A stretch of DNA of 39,410 nt from Lacticaseibacillus baoqingensis. GTDB lineage: Bacteria > Bacillota > Bacilli > Lactobacillales > Lactobacillaceae. The stretch covers positions 1-39,410 of the forward strand of contig NZ_RHOI01000027.1 of assembly GCF_003946165.1 (NCBI RefSeq). Direction: 5' to 3'. The translations under genes and the position numbers were made by a program. Below the pieces are notes generated by a model. That model did no database searches. It saw nothing but the letters and a program-made list of their open reading frames with translations, and was not told the origin of the DNA. Positions 1-8,026 of this stretch are shown here, one piece after another (position 1 is the stretch's first letter; every line of letters starts with the position of its first letter).

Positions 1-32
1 GCGAAAATCTAGATCAAACTTGACCATAGTAA

Positions 33-70
33 AACCCCCAGATTTGGATTGTTGTCCAAACCTGGGGGTT
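33..70 (-). terminator. Rho-independent terminator of the NitT/TauT-type ABC operon
   Basis: A strong inverted repeat with outer arms AACCCCCAG / CTGGGGGTT and inner pairing between GGA and TCC around a short loop. Read on the minus strand, the stem is followed by a run of T. It lies 40 bases beyond the stop of the last minus-strand gene (110), so it most likely ends that operon. Confidence 0.8.
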
Positions 71-109
71 CACATCAGTTTGACCCACCGCTTTTTTGCG
101 TTGAAATCA

Positions 110-850
110 TCATGCACTGCGGCGCCAGCGGCTGCTCCAAGCCTCTAAGGCCCCTAACGCGGCAAATAAGATAAAGGCCAACGCGGCCAAGACCACGATC
201 CCGCCATACATGCCGAGATAGTCCAGCCGGTTCCATTCATCCATGATCAAGTAGCCGATCCCGTATTCAGTCCCATAGACTTCGGTGAAAAATAAGGTCG
301 CGATCGCACTGCCTAATGCGATCCGCAACGCAGAAAACAAGCCGGCCAAGCTCGCCGGCCACGTCACATACCACAACGTTTGCCAACGGCTGGCGCCCAT
401 GACCGCCACGCCTTGATACACCGACGCTGGGATCTGCCGCACCGCATCCCGTACGCCGATGATCACTTGGAACACGATGATCAACGTGATCAAAATGATT
501 TTTGAGCCATCGCCCAATCCAAACAACAGCATCACCACTGGCAATAATGCGATCTTTGGCAGCGGATAGGTCAAATAGATCAAAGGATCCAAGACTCGCC
601 CGACACGCGGCAAACGCACGCAAGCGATGCCGATCACCACGCCTAATATTGTGGCAATCACCATACTCCAGCCAAGGCGATACAAGCTGAAGAATAAATG
701 CCACTGCAACTGCCGTCTTGCCAACTGCGGTAAATACGCATACACCGCCCATGGGGTGGGCAAAACAGCTTGATGCACGACCAATGCGGCAACAGCCCAA
801 GCCGCATGGATCAATACTAAGGCCACTGCGGTCATTTTTACTTTGCCCAT
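110..850 (-). CDS. ABC transporter permease, NitT/TauT (SsuC/ThiX-like) family
   Basis: 246 aa membrane protein forming the channel of an importer with the ATPase and lipoprotein encoded just upstream. It has about six hydrophobic segments, an LPTP motif near residue 30 typical of SsuC/TauC/ThiX permeases, and a cytoplasmic-loop region near residues 135-165 (ASVYQGVAVMGASRWQTLWY) that matches the family EAA motif contacting the ATPase. The start at 850 overlaps the ATPase stop by 13 bases, so the genes are translationally coupled. The family imports sulfonates, nitrate, thiamine precursors and similar small anions or heterocycles. Nothing in the permease fixes the substrate. It is the last gene before the terminator at 33-70. 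Confidence 0.85.
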   Translation of the reverse strand: MGKVKMTAVALVLIHAAWAVAALVVHQAVLPTPWAVYAYLPQLARRQLQWHLFFSLYRLGWSMVIATILGVVIGIACVRLPRVGRVLDPLIYLTYPLPKIALLPVVMLLFGLGDGSKIILITLIIVFQVIIGVRDAVRQIPASVYQGVAVMGASRWQTLWYVTWPASLAGLFSALRIALGSAIATLFFTEVYGTEYGIGYLIMDEWNRLDYLGMYGGIVVLAALAFILFAALGALEAWSSRWRRSA

Positions 851-1563
851 TGTGCTGCCACCGCCTCTCTTAAATCGGCTAAGACTTGCGGATATGCAGG
901 TGCATGCACGCGTTGGGCGCGCGGCAGATCGGCCAACGCGTTTTTCATGAGGTGCGGGTGCCCTTGTGCCAGCACGAGCAGGCGATCACTTAACACGAGC
1001 GCTTCTTCCCAATCATGAGTCACCACCAGTGTAGGCGCCGGTGTCGCTTGCCATTGCTTATCAAATAAGGCATACGCCGTTTGTTTGACCACCGGATCTA
1101 AGGCAGAAAACGCCTCATCTAATAAGAGTAATGTCGGTTGGGCAACAAACGCCCGCGCCAGCGCCACGCGCTGGCGCTGCCCGCCTGATAACGCGGCCGG
1201 ATAGCGCTTGGCCAGCGGCGTTAAGCCCAACGCCTCCAGCATCGCCATGACTTGCTGATTGGCGGCAGCATGCCGCAACCGCAACGGCAGCCCAACATTA
1301 GCTGCAACCGTTAACCATGGCAATAATCCATAATCTTGTGGCACTAACGCCAGTTGCTGGCGCTGCGGATCAATCTCCTGACCGGCTAACGTTACCGTAC
1401 CGGTATGCGCTTGTTGGCCGCAAATCGCGTTGATCAGCGTGGTCTTTCCCACTCCAGACGGGCCCAACACCGCTAAGATCTCCTGAGGGCCAACGGTGAA
1501 CGTGACGTCTTCAAGGATCTGCTGATGCGCATACGCAACGCCTAAATGGCTCACCGTTAACAT
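838..1563 (-). CDS. ABC transporter ATP-binding protein, NitT/TauT family
   Basis: 241 aa cytoplasmic ATPase energising the importer of this operon. It has Walker A GPSGVGKT near residue 35, the Q-loop region VPQDYGLLPW, the signature LSGGQRQR near residue 125, Walker B LLLLDEAFSALD and the switch histidine in VVTHDWEEA. Length and motifs are normal for SsuB/ThiZ-type proteins. Its ATG overlaps the stop codon of the binding-protein gene by one base (TAATG). All catalytic residues are present, so it should be active. Confidence 0.9.
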   Translation of the reverse strand: MLTVSHLGVAYAHQQILEDVTFTVGPQEILAVLGPSGVGKTTLINAICGQQAHTGTVTLAGQEIDPQRQQLALVPQDYGLLPWLTVAANVGLPLRLRHAAANQQVMAMLEALGLTPLAKRYPAALSGGQRQRVALARAFVAQPTLLLLDEAFSALDPVVKQTAYALFDKQWQATPAPTLVVTHDWEEALVLSDRLLVLAQGHPHLMKNALADLPRAQRVHAPAYPQVLADLREAVAAQWAK

Positions 1564-2516
1564 TATTGCACCTGAAGTTGATAGTCGCTGGCGTCGACTG
1601 CTTGTTTCAAGATGCCGGTTTGATGCGCATACGCAAAGGCTTGCTTCAATGTCTTCGTCGGTACCGCTTGAGCTGCTTGGTAATGCGGCAGTTGATATGC
1701 AGCTGCGATTTTTGCTGGGAAGCCGAGCTGCTTGGTCAACAAGGCTTGATAATCGCTGGCATGATGCTTGTTGATCGTTTTGACCGCTTGATCATAGGCC
1801 TGGTAGAAGCGCTTCATCACGGCTTGGTTTTGACCTAATGCGCGGTCGACTGCCAACAAGGTGGTTTGATACTGGGCCGGATCGCTTTGAGCGATCACCT
1901 TCAGCCCTTGGGCCTTAGCCATGCTCAAAAACGGGTCCGGTAAGATCGTCGCTGCCGCTTGTTTGTTAGCGACTAATTGCAAGCGTACTGGGATCGCAGC
2001 AACTTCTTTGATCGCAACGTCAGTGTCTTTGAGGCCAGCTTTTGCCAGTTGCTGGTCCAAATAAAACGTCGGCGTCTGCCGCGGCATGGTCGCGATCGCT
2101 TGGCCTTTCAAATCGGCAACCGATTTGACGTTGTCGGCACTAGTCACGATCCCAAAATAGCCAGTCAAAGCCGTCGCACTTTTGAAGCCTAACTGCCCGT
2201 TGACATAAGTACTCAATGCCACCGCATCACTGACCGCAGCATCCAATTGGCCGCCGGCGATCGCGGCGTCACGTTCTTTGGGTGACTTAAACGCCGTCAG
2301 CTTAACGTTGAGGTGGTGCTTTTTGAAGTATCCGGCTTGCTGGGCCACATAAAGCGGCAAGGAATCTGGTGCTGCCATGGTGCCGATGCGGATCGTTGCC
2401 GATTTCGGCGCGGCGGCACTACCGGAAGACTGCACCGCAGATTCCTTCGGGGCACACGCCACCAACACACTGCCCAATACCGCTAACCCAAATCCCAATA
2501 CCCAATGCTTCTTCAT
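1563..2516 (-). CDS. ABC transporter substrate-binding lipoprotein, NMT1/THI5-like (NitT/TauT)
   Basis: 317 aa extracytoplasmic binding protein. The N-terminus has a basic start, a hydrophobic core and a lipobox ending LVAC near residue 21, so it should be lipid-anchored. The mature part carries NMT1/THI5-like hallmarks: an RIGTMAAPDSLPLYVAQQAG segment, GYFKKHHLNV, an AAIAGGQLDAAVSD segment, and DLKGQAIAT in the second lobe. Start at 2516 has GGAGG eight bases upstream. It is the first gene of the three-gene operon and is divergent from the lactate genes. The substrate is unknown: family members bind thiamine precursors, sulfonates, nitrate or aromatic anions. The setting beside a nitrate cluster is suggestive but not proof of a nitrate role. 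Confidence 0.85.
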   Translation of the reverse strand: MKKHWVLGFGLAVLGSVLVACAPKESAVQSSGSAAAPKSATIRIGTMAAPDSLPLYVAQQAGYFKKHHLNVKLTAFKSPKERDAAIAGGQLDAAVSDAVALSTYVNGQLGFKSATALTGYFGIVTSADNVKSVADLKGQAIATMPRQTPTFYLDQQLAKAGLKDTDVAIKEVAAIPVRLQLVANKQAAATILPDPFLSMAKAQGLKVIAQSDPAQYQTTLLAVDRALGQNQAVMKRFYQAYDQAVKTINKHHASDYQALLTKQLGFPAKIAAAYQLPHYQAAQAVPTKTLKQAFAYAHQTGILKQAVDASDYQLQVQ

Positions 2517-2627
2517 CTTTTGACCTCCATAATCACTAAACTTGATGTCTGCTTTTTACCATACCCGCTTGCTTTGGGACTGGCAAGCCCAAAAAATATG
2601 CCTTTTTTAAAAACATTTTTTGGTTTC

Positions 2628-2655
2628 ATTATAATTGAGCAAGGGAAAACCCCAA
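2628..2655 (-). promoter_or_regulatory. Sigma-A-type promoter of the NitT/TauT ABC operon
   Basis: On the minus strand TTGGGG (-35, 2650-2655) lies 16 bases from a perfect TATAAT (-10, 2628-2633), about 110 bases upstream of the binding-protein start. The -10 is strong, the -35 weak. A cre-like site begins five bases beyond the -35. Confidence 0.55.
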
Positions 2656-2659
2656 TTGT

Positions 2660-2674
2660 TTGCAAACGCCCTCA
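2660..2674 (+). promoter_or_regulatory. Candidate cre (CcpA) site upstream of lutABC
   Basis: TTGCAAACGCCCTCA matches the cre consensus WTGNAANCGNWNNCW at every defined position except one W. It includes a GTTTGCAAAC palindrome on its left. It lies about 20 bases upstream of a TACAAT hexamer (2694-2699) that is the best -10 candidate for lutABC, so CcpA binding would overlap the -35 region and repress during sugar growth. The site also borders the -35 of the divergent ABC operon. Carbon repression of lut genes is known in other Firmicutes; here it is inferred from sequence only. Confidence 0.5.
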
Positions 2675-2743
2675 TTCTTGTGATTTTTTGACGTACAATA
2701 AAAATAAGTACTGCTTTAGATTTTGACATTGGAGGTGGCAATC

Positions 2744-3544
2744 GTGAAAGTAGCAATTTTTTCCACTTGTATCATCGACCTCTTGTTTCCTAACGTTGGG
2801 GCGGCGATGGTCGAGGTGCTCGAGCGCTTCGGCTGTGAAACGACCTTGCCTGTCAAACAGATCTGTTGCGGGCAGCCGACGTTCAACTCTGGGTATGTCA
2901 AGGAAACCCAAAAGGTCATGCATAACGAAGTCGATGCCTTGCTAGGCGTCGATGCCGATTATATTGTCGGGCCTGCTGGGTCTTGTGTCGCCATGCTCAA
3001 AGAATATCCAGAACACCTTAAAGATGATCCTGAATATGCGGCTAAAGCACAAGCACTTGCGGATAAGACCTACGAATTTTCCCAATTTGTTTATCGGATC
3101 TTGCATGTGGCCGATGCCGGGGCGCGTTTAGACGCTACGGCGACGTATCACCGTTCCTGCCATATGACGCGGCTGTTAGGGGAACGCACCGCGCCGTTTG
3201 AGCTGCTCAAGCATGTGCAAGGCTTGACGATGGTGCCATTGCCGCATCTGGAAAACTGCTGCGGGTTTGGCGGCATGTTTTCAGTCAAGGAACCGGAAAT
3301 CTCGCGGCAAATGGTGGATGAAAAAGTCGACTCGGTCCTTTCGACCAAAGCAGAAATCTTGATCTCATGTGACCAAGCCTGCTTGATGAACATCGTCGGC
3401 CGCTTCAATCGCCGCGGTGAGCATATCAAGGTGATGCATTTGGCTGAAGTATTGAATAGCAATGTTGATATGGATCGGGTCCAGTACATCGATGACGCCG
3501 ATCTGGTACCTGGAGGTGGAACTTATGCCAATCAAAACCAGTGA
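2744..3544 (+). CDS. lutA: L-lactate utilisation iron-sulfur protein LutA
   Basis: 266 aa subunit of the LutABC complex that oxidises L-lactate to pyruvate. It carries two CCG domains: the first with STC near the N-terminus and QICCGQP near residue 48, the second with YHRSC and ENCCGFGGMF near residue 178, followed by a late SCDQAC. These cysteines are the expected Fe-S ligands. The start is the GTG at 2744, chosen because GGAGG ends about eight bases before it; an upstream in-frame TTG at 2723 precedes the ribosome binding site. The protein is a little longer than Bacillus LutA, with a C-terminal tail. It overlaps lutB by 20 bases. Confidence 0.9.
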   Translation: MKVAIFSTCIIDLLFPNVGAAMVEVLERFGCETTLPVKQICCGQPTFNSGYVKETQKVMHNEVDALLGVDADYIVGPAGSCVAMLKEYPEHLKDDPEYAAKAQALADKTYEFSQFVYRILHVADAGARLDATATYHRSCHMTRLLGERTAPFELLKHVQGLTMVPLPHLENCCGFGGMFSVKEPEISRQMVDEKVDSVLSTKAEILISCDQACLMNIVGRFNRRGEHIKVMHLAEVLNSNVDMDRVQYIDDADLVPGGGTYANQNQ

Positions 3545-4997
3545 TCATCCCTTTTTGACGCGGCTGGCAGAATCAGAAGCCGATCCGTTCATGCAAGCGG
3601 CCGTTGCCAAAGCACAAGACGCGCAGTGGGACAAACGTACTGCCGCGCGGCAAGATCTCGGCAATTGGGCCCAGTGGCGGGAATTGGCGGAACAGATCCG
3701 CCAACACGTGGTACGCTATTTGCCCGATTATCTAGAAGAATTTGCCGATAATGTCGAAGCCCGCGGCGGCCATGTCTTCTTTGCCAAGACGGATGACGAA
3801 GCCGCCAACTACATCAAACAGATCGCCATCGATAAAGGCGCCCAGCATGTGGTCAAATCCAAGTCGATGGTCACCACTGAAATCGATTTAGATAAGAAGC
3901 TCTTGGAGATCCCAGGCATGTCGGTATTAGAATCTGATCTGGCAGAATTCATCCTGGAAGAAGATGACTTCGATGAGCCAACCCATATCGTCTTCCCGAC
4001 GCTGCACAAAAACCGCGATCAGATCCGTACGATTTTCCATGATAAACTCGGCTATGACGGCGATAATGACCCGCAGCATTTGGCGCGCTTTGCGCGTAAA
4101 TATCTGCGCGCGTCCTTCTTACAAGCGGATCTCGGGGTAACGGGCTGCAACTTTGCGATCGCTGATTCCGGGTTGATCAACTTAGTCACCAATGAAGGGA
4201 ATGCGGATCTGGTCATGGCGATCCCCAAGACGCAAGTGGTCGTCATGGGGATGGAGCGGCTAGTGCCGAGCTTGAAAGAAGCGGAAGTCTTAGACCAAAT
4301 GCTTTCCCGCTCTGCCGTTGGGCAAAAGCTCACCAGTTATGCTACTTTTGCTGGTCGGCAAGTTGACGGTGAAAGCGACGGCCCAGAAGATTTCTATGTC
4401 GTGATCGTGGATAACGGCCGCAGCAATGCCTTAGGCGGCGACTTTGAAGCCGTTTTGCAATGCATCCGGTGCGGGGCATGTTTGAACGTTTGCCCGGTTT
4501 ATCGCCACATTGGCGGACATGGTTACGGCTCGATTTATCCTGGCCCAATCGGTGCGGTTTTATCTCCGGTACTGCGCGGCTATCAAGAGTTTGGCGATTT
4601 GCCATTTGCTTCCAGCCTCTGCGGGGCTTGCAGCGAAACTTGTCCGGTGAAGATCCCGTTGCATAAGCTTTTGATTAAGCATCGGGAAGTCATGGAAAAC
4701 CAGCTCCATATGGATCATTCGTTCAACAATGTCTTGATGAAAGGCATCGGCGTTGCCACTGGGACCCCGGCGATGTTCCGCATGGCCATGGGGGTCGACC
4801 ACACCATGTTTGGCCCGCTTTCCAAAAAAGCGCCGATTTCAACGGAAAACTTCATCAATAATGGCGGCTTCGTGAAAAACGCCCCTTCGCTGGCGAAAGG
4901 CTGGACGGATGTCCGTGATTTGCCAAGGCCGCCAAAGCACACCGAAAACTTCCGGGCGTGGTTTAAAAAACACCAAAGTGAAAACAAACACGCGTAA
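3525..4997 (+). CDS. lutB: L-lactate utilisation protein LutB (ferredoxin-like)
   Basis: 490 aa Fe-S subunit of the LutABC complex. The N-terminal two thirds is an LUD domain with motifs such as HVVKSKSMVTTEI (near residue 108) and GVTGCNFAIADSGLINLVTN. The C-terminal part carries two four-cysteine sets, CIRCGACLNVCPVY near residue 313 and SLCGACSETCPVKIP near residue 360, for [4Fe-4S] clusters. The start ATG at 3525 follows GGAGGTGG, and longer in-frame starts would run deep into lutA. Length is normal. Electrons probably pass to a quinone or another carrier; the acceptor is not known in this organism. Confidence 0.92.
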   Translation: MPIKTSDHPFLTRLAESEADPFMQAAVAKAQDAQWDKRTAARQDLGNWAQWRELAEQIRQHVVRYLPDYLEEFADNVEARGGHVFFAKTDDEAANYIKQIAIDKGAQHVVKSKSMVTTEIDLDKKLLEIPGMSVLESDLAEFILEEDDFDEPTHIVFPTLHKNRDQIRTIFHDKLGYDGDNDPQHLARFARKYLRASFLQADLGVTGCNFAIADSGLINLVTNEGNADLVMAIPKTQVVVMGMERLVPSLKEAEVLDQMLSRSAVGQKLTSYATFAGRQVDGESDGPEDFYVVIVDNGRSNALGGDFEAVLQCIRCGACLNVCPVYRHIGGHGYGSIYPGPIGAVLSPVLRGYQEFGDLPFASSLCGACSETCPVKIPLHKLLIKHREVMENQLHMDHSFNNVLMKGIGVATGTPAMFRMAMGVDHTMFGPLSKKAPISTENFINNGGFVKNAPSLAKGWTDVRDLPRPPKHTENFRAWFKKHQSENKHA

Positions 4998-5028
4998 AGA
5001 CGCGCACCAATAAATAAGGAGGGATAAC

Positions 5029-5727
5029 ATGACTGAACGTGAAGCTTTTTTAGACAGCTTAGCCACAGCAGCAAAACGGCCGCGGCACCAATTACAAGAT
5101 CACCCGTTTAAGCCGCTGAATGATCTGCCAGACACCACACTAGCAGATCTCAGCGCAGATGATTTATTCGCCTTAGCCGAAAAAAGCAGCGAAGCGGTGC
5201 ACGTTGATTTTCAAACCACGACCAAAGCGGCCTTGCCACAAGCACTGGATGCCTTTTTAGCCGCTAAAGCAGCCAAGACGCCAATGCTGCCAACCAGCAC
5301 GGCGTTTGCAGACTTTGGGTTGACAACATGGCGTGACCAACTGACGCCTCAGCCCAGCTTTTGGGTGCCCAACGCCGGCCGCGAAGCCAACATCGACACG
5401 GCGAGCCACGCGGATGCGGCGATCGGTTTTGCCGATTATCTGCTTGCAGAATCCGGCACGATCACCGTCGCCACCACCCCTGGCCAAGGCCGCGCATTCC
5501 ATTTCTTACCGACCCACTACCTTGCCGTGATCAAAAAAAGCCACATCTTGAGCCGGTCGCGCCAGGCGATGTATCGCTATGAAAAAGCGTTTGCCGATGG
5601 CAGTTTAAAGACTTCCAATATCAATTTCATCACGGGACCATCTAATTCTGGTGATATTGAAATGGTCTTGATCGTCGGCGTCCATGGGCCGTTGGATATG
5701 ACGTATCTCGTCGTTGAAGATATGTGA
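5029..5727 (+). CDS. lutC: L-lactate utilisation protein LutC (LUD domain)
   Basis: 232 aa, the third subunit of the lactate-oxidation complex. It is a single LUD domain protein with the family segments ADYLLAESGTITV near residue 145, RAFHFLPTHYLAVI and TGPSNSGDIEMVLIVGVHGP near the C-terminus. The ATG at 5029 has AAGGAGG eight bases upstream. The gap to lutB is 31 bases. The transporter gene narK follows 56 bases later with no terminator between them, so all four are probably cotranscribed. Confidence 0.9.
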   Translation: MTEREAFLDSLATAAKRPRHQLQDHPFKPLNDLPDTTLADLSADDLFALAEKSSEAVHVDFQTTTKAALPQALDAFLAAKAAKTPMLPTSTAFADFGLTTWRDQLTPQPSFWVPNAGREANIDTASHADAAIGFADYLLAESGTITVATTPGQGRAFHFLPTHYLAVIKKSHILSRSRQAMYRYEKAFADGSLKTSNINFITGPSNSGDIEMVLIVGVHGPLDMTYLVVEDM

Positions 5728-5783
5728 CCCAGACCAGTCAACATTTGTAAGCACAGCATCAATGATTCGGGGGAGGCACTTTT

Positions 5784-6971
5784 ATGACAACAGCAGACAC
5801 GCCGCATGGGCGCTTTAACGCGACCATGGCGTTGATCATGGGAACGTTGGCAATGATGGGCTGCTTCATGGCTTGGTCCAGTTTTGCACCGTTAGCCGCG
5901 CAGATTGCTAAGACTTTTTCGCTTTCGGTTTCACAGCGCACCTTGTTGCTGGCGACACCGGTTTTATTAGGCTCGATCTTGCGGATCCCAGTCGGCATCT
6001 TCTCTGATCGCTATGGCGGCAAAAAAGTCTACATCTTGTTGATGCTGTTCGTCTTGATCCCGCTGTTTTTGGTGCCGCGAGTCCACTCGTTTGGCCTGCT
6101 ATTGATCGTCGCCTTGCTGCTGGGAATGAGCGGGACCTCTTTTGCTGTGGGGATCTCATATGTTTCCGTTTGGTTTCCTCCCGAACGCCAAGGCTTGGTG
6201 TTAGGCATCGCCAGTTTAGGCAACTTGGGCAATGCGATTTCCGCGCTGACCTTGCCGCGCATCGCGCAACACTGGGATTTCACCATGGTGTACAACTTCT
6301 TGATCGGCGTTTTGATCATCTTGATCGTGATTTTTGCCATTTTTTGTAAAGAGATGCCGGTCAACAAAAACAAGACCTTCAAAGACTCTTTGGCCGTTGC
6401 CAAAGATGCCAACACTTGGTATCTCTCCTTGTTTTACGCATTGACCTTCGGCTTATTCATGTCTTTTAGCAACCTCACCCCGACCATGCTGGGCGCTTTG
6501 TTCAAAATGACGCCAGTAGACGCTGGGCTGTGGGCCGCAGCTTTTGGCGCCATGTGTACCATCGTGCGGCCGATCGGCGGTATCTTGTCGGATAAATTCC
6601 GCCCGATGGCCTTGTTGCAATGGGTTTTGATCGGCATCGGCATCTTCGCGCTGGAACTCAGCGGTACCCTTGGCGCCATGCTGCCTTTTGAATTAGGCCT
6701 GGTCATGATCGGCGTGATCGCCGGGTTAGGCAACGGGATCATTTTCAAAATGGTGCCTTACGTCTCCAAAGGCAATACTGGGGCTGTGACTGGCTTTGTC
6801 GGCGCGGTCGGCGGGTTAGGCGGGTACTTCCCACCGATCTTGCTTGGCGTGATCCAACAAGCCACAGGCAGCTATACCATCGGCTTGATCTTGTTGGCGA
6901 TCTTTGCCGCCTTATGCTGGTTAGTCTTATGGCGCAACTTTATCCGCGGCGGCTCTCACATCGTGCAATAG
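5784..6971 (+). CDS. narK: Nitrate/nitrite transporter, NarK type (major facilitator, NNP family)
   Basis: 395 aa membrane protein with about 12 hydrophobic segments. It carries both glycine-rich signatures of nitrate/nitrite porters: GMSGTSFAVGISYVSVWFP in helix 5, followed by QGLVLGIASLGNLGNA, and a second one in helix 11 with GLGNGIIFKMVPY followed by GAVTGFVGAVGGLGGYFPP. The MFS loop motif DRYGGKK is also present. The start at 5784 follows GGGGGAGG. The protein should import nitrate and/or exchange it for nitrite. Its position after lutABC rather than inside the nar operon couples it to lactate oxidation, and it lies tail-to-tail with the narG operon. Confidence 0.88.
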   Translation: MTTADTPHGRFNATMALIMGTLAMMGCFMAWSSFAPLAAQIAKTFSLSVSQRTLLLATPVLLGSILRIPVGIFSDRYGGKKVYILLMLFVLIPLFLVPRVHSFGLLLIVALLLGMSGTSFAVGISYVSVWFPPERQGLVLGIASLGNLGNAISALTLPRIAQHWDFTMVYNFLIGVLIILIVIFAIFCKEMPVNKNKTFKDSLAVAKDANTWYLSLFYALTFGLFMSFSNLTPTMLGALFKMTPVDAGLWAAAFGAMCTIVRPIGGILSDKFRPMALLQWVLIGIGIFALELSGTLGAMLPFELGLVMIGVIAGLGNGIIFKMVPYVSKGNTGAVTGFVGAVGGLGGYFPPILLGVIQQATGSYTIGLILLAIFAALCWLVLWRNFIRGGSHIVQ

Positions 6972-6986
6972 CACCGCTTTTAGCGC

Positions 6987-7027
6987 ATTAAAACAGGGAT
7001 ATGACGATGTCATATCCCTGTTTTAAT
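6987..7027. terminator. Bidirectional terminator between narK and the nar operon
   Basis: A perfect 19-bp stem, ATTAAAACAGGGATATGAC and its exact complement, around a three-base GAT loop. The arms end in A and T tracts, giving U-rich ends on both strands. It lies between the convergent ends of the lut-narK operon and the long narG operon and should stop both. Confidence 0.9.
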
Positions 7028-7063
7028 GTTGCGGTGACAAAAGGGTCAGTCGATTGCTGCAAG

Positions 7064-7294
7064 TTATGCCAACACGCCAACGCGCGGCAGCTTTGCCAAG
7101 ACCCCTTTGCCATGCGGCGACTTTAAAATTGCTTGGGAAGCATCCCCGCCAGCCGTGTTGCCGTGATGCTTGCCGCCAGCCCAAGGGCCGACGTTTGAGA
7201 CGTCATAAACAACGCCGTCAACGGCCACATAAGCGGCCCGCCCGTCTTGGCCATCATATTGCTTCAATTCGTCTAAGGTGAAAGTTTTATCCAT
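7064..7294 (-). CDS. Small cytochrome b5-like haem-binding protein
   Basis: 76 aa soluble domain of the cytochrome b5-like haem/steroid-binding family. It has the opening TLDELKQYDG, the strand pair AAYVAVDGVVYDVSN, and the two histidine sites in GGKHHGNTAGGDAS and KSPHGKG where axial haem ligands are expected. No signal peptide or membrane segment is seen, so it is cytoplasmic. The ATG at 7294 is preceded by AAGGAGG. It is the last gene of the narG operon, 88 bases after moaD, and a perfect palindrome at 7349-7368 suggests it can also be controlled separately. A role in electron transfer to or haem delivery for nitrate reductase is inference. Confidence 0.8.
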   Translation of the reverse strand: MDKTFTLDELKQYDGQDGRAAYVAVDGVVYDVSNVGPWAGGKHHGNTAGGDASQAILKSPHGKGVLAKLPRVGVLA

Positions 7295-7348
7295 ATGTGA
7301 TCTGCCTCCTTAACCTGAGCAACGTTACATCCGGTTCAAGCATACGCT

Positions 7349-7368
7349 TTGCATTGTGCACAATGCAA
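7349..7368. promoter_or_regulatory. Perfect 20-bp palindrome upstream of the b5-like gene
   Basis: TTGCATTGTGCACAATGCAA is its own reverse complement over all 20 bases. It sits in the 88-base gap between moaD and the cytochrome b5-like gene, about 55 bases upstream of the latter's start. It may be an operator for an internal promoter or, as RNA, a short hairpin affecting the end of the nar transcript. Confidence 0.6.
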
Positions 7369-7382
7369 CCCCTGCCAGCGAT

Positions 7383-7619
7383 TCAACCGCCAGAAACCGG
7401 CGGGATCAAGGCGACTTCGGCGGCGGCATCAATCTGCTGATCGGCAGTGGCATAATCTTGATCGACTGCAACGACACTTTGAGCGATCAAAGCGGCATAT
7501 TTAGGATATGCCGCCGCCAAGGCAGTTTTGATCGCATCAGCAGTCGTCGGGGTAGTCACCGCAATGGTTACTTGCGCTCCGAGCGCTTCAGCTAATAATG
7601 AAAATAATTGGATGTTCAA
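7383..7619 (-). CDS. moaD: Molybdopterin synthase sulfur-carrier subunit MoaD
   Basis: 78 aa ubiquitin-like protein that ends in the required Gly-Gly (PPVSGG), the site adenylated by MoeB and then converted to a thiocarboxylate. It supplies sulfur to MoaE for making molybdopterin from cyclic pyranopterin monophosphate. The start is TTG at 7619, overlapping the moaE stop as TTGA, with a GGGGGG ribosome binding site eight bases upstream. Size is typical. Confidence 0.88.
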   Translation of the reverse strand: MNIQLFSLLAEALGAQVTIAVTTPTTADAIKTALAAAYPKYAALIAQSVVAVDQDYATADQQIDAAAEVALIPPVSGG

Positions 7620-8026
7620 TCTTCAAGCCCCCCAAAACGGATCTTATCCGTATCATATTCTTTCTTCCAGATCGGTACGGTTTGCTTCAACCGATCGATC
7701 AAGTCCCGACACGCCGCAAATGCTTCGGCGCGATGCGGCGCCGCGACGCCGATAAATACGGCCAAATCGCCTAATTCAAGGTGGCCGATACGGTGCACCA
7801 TCGTGACTTCAAAACCTTGCGCCAAGTATGGCGCCGCCAGCTTTTGCATTTCTTTAACGGCCATCGGCACATAAGCGGAATAATCGATCGCCGTGGTTTC
7901 AATCTCACCGGTCATTTGCCGTACGGTACCGATGAAGATATCGATGCCGCCATATTGCGGCGCCATCAGTGTTTGCATCAGCACCGCGGCATCTAGCGGC
8001 TGGTGCGTGATCGCAATATGCGTCAT
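7616..8026 (-). CDS. moaE: Molybdopterin synthase catalytic subunit MoaE
   Basis: 136 aa large subunit of molybdopterin synthase. Family motifs are GGIDIFIGTVR near residue 26, MVHRIGHLELGD near residue 80, AAPHRAEAFAAC, and the C-terminal VPIWKKEY with the catalytic lysines. It acts as a heterotetramer with MoaD, whose gene follows with a 4-base overlap. It overlaps the upstream binding-protein gene as ATGA. Confidence 0.92.
   Translation of the reverse strand: MTHIAITHQPLDAAVLMQTLMAPQYGGIDIFIGTVRQMTGEIETTAIDYSAYVPMAVKEMQKLAAPYLAQGFEVTMVHRIGHLELGDLAVFIGVAAPHRAEAFAACRDLIDRLKQTVPIWKKEYDTDKIRFGGLED

Noticed and set aside
7054-7281. Plus-strand 75-codon frame over the cytochrome b5-like gene
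   Set aside because: Arg/His/Pro-rich composition and no ribosome binding site; it is the antisense of a gene with clear family motifs.
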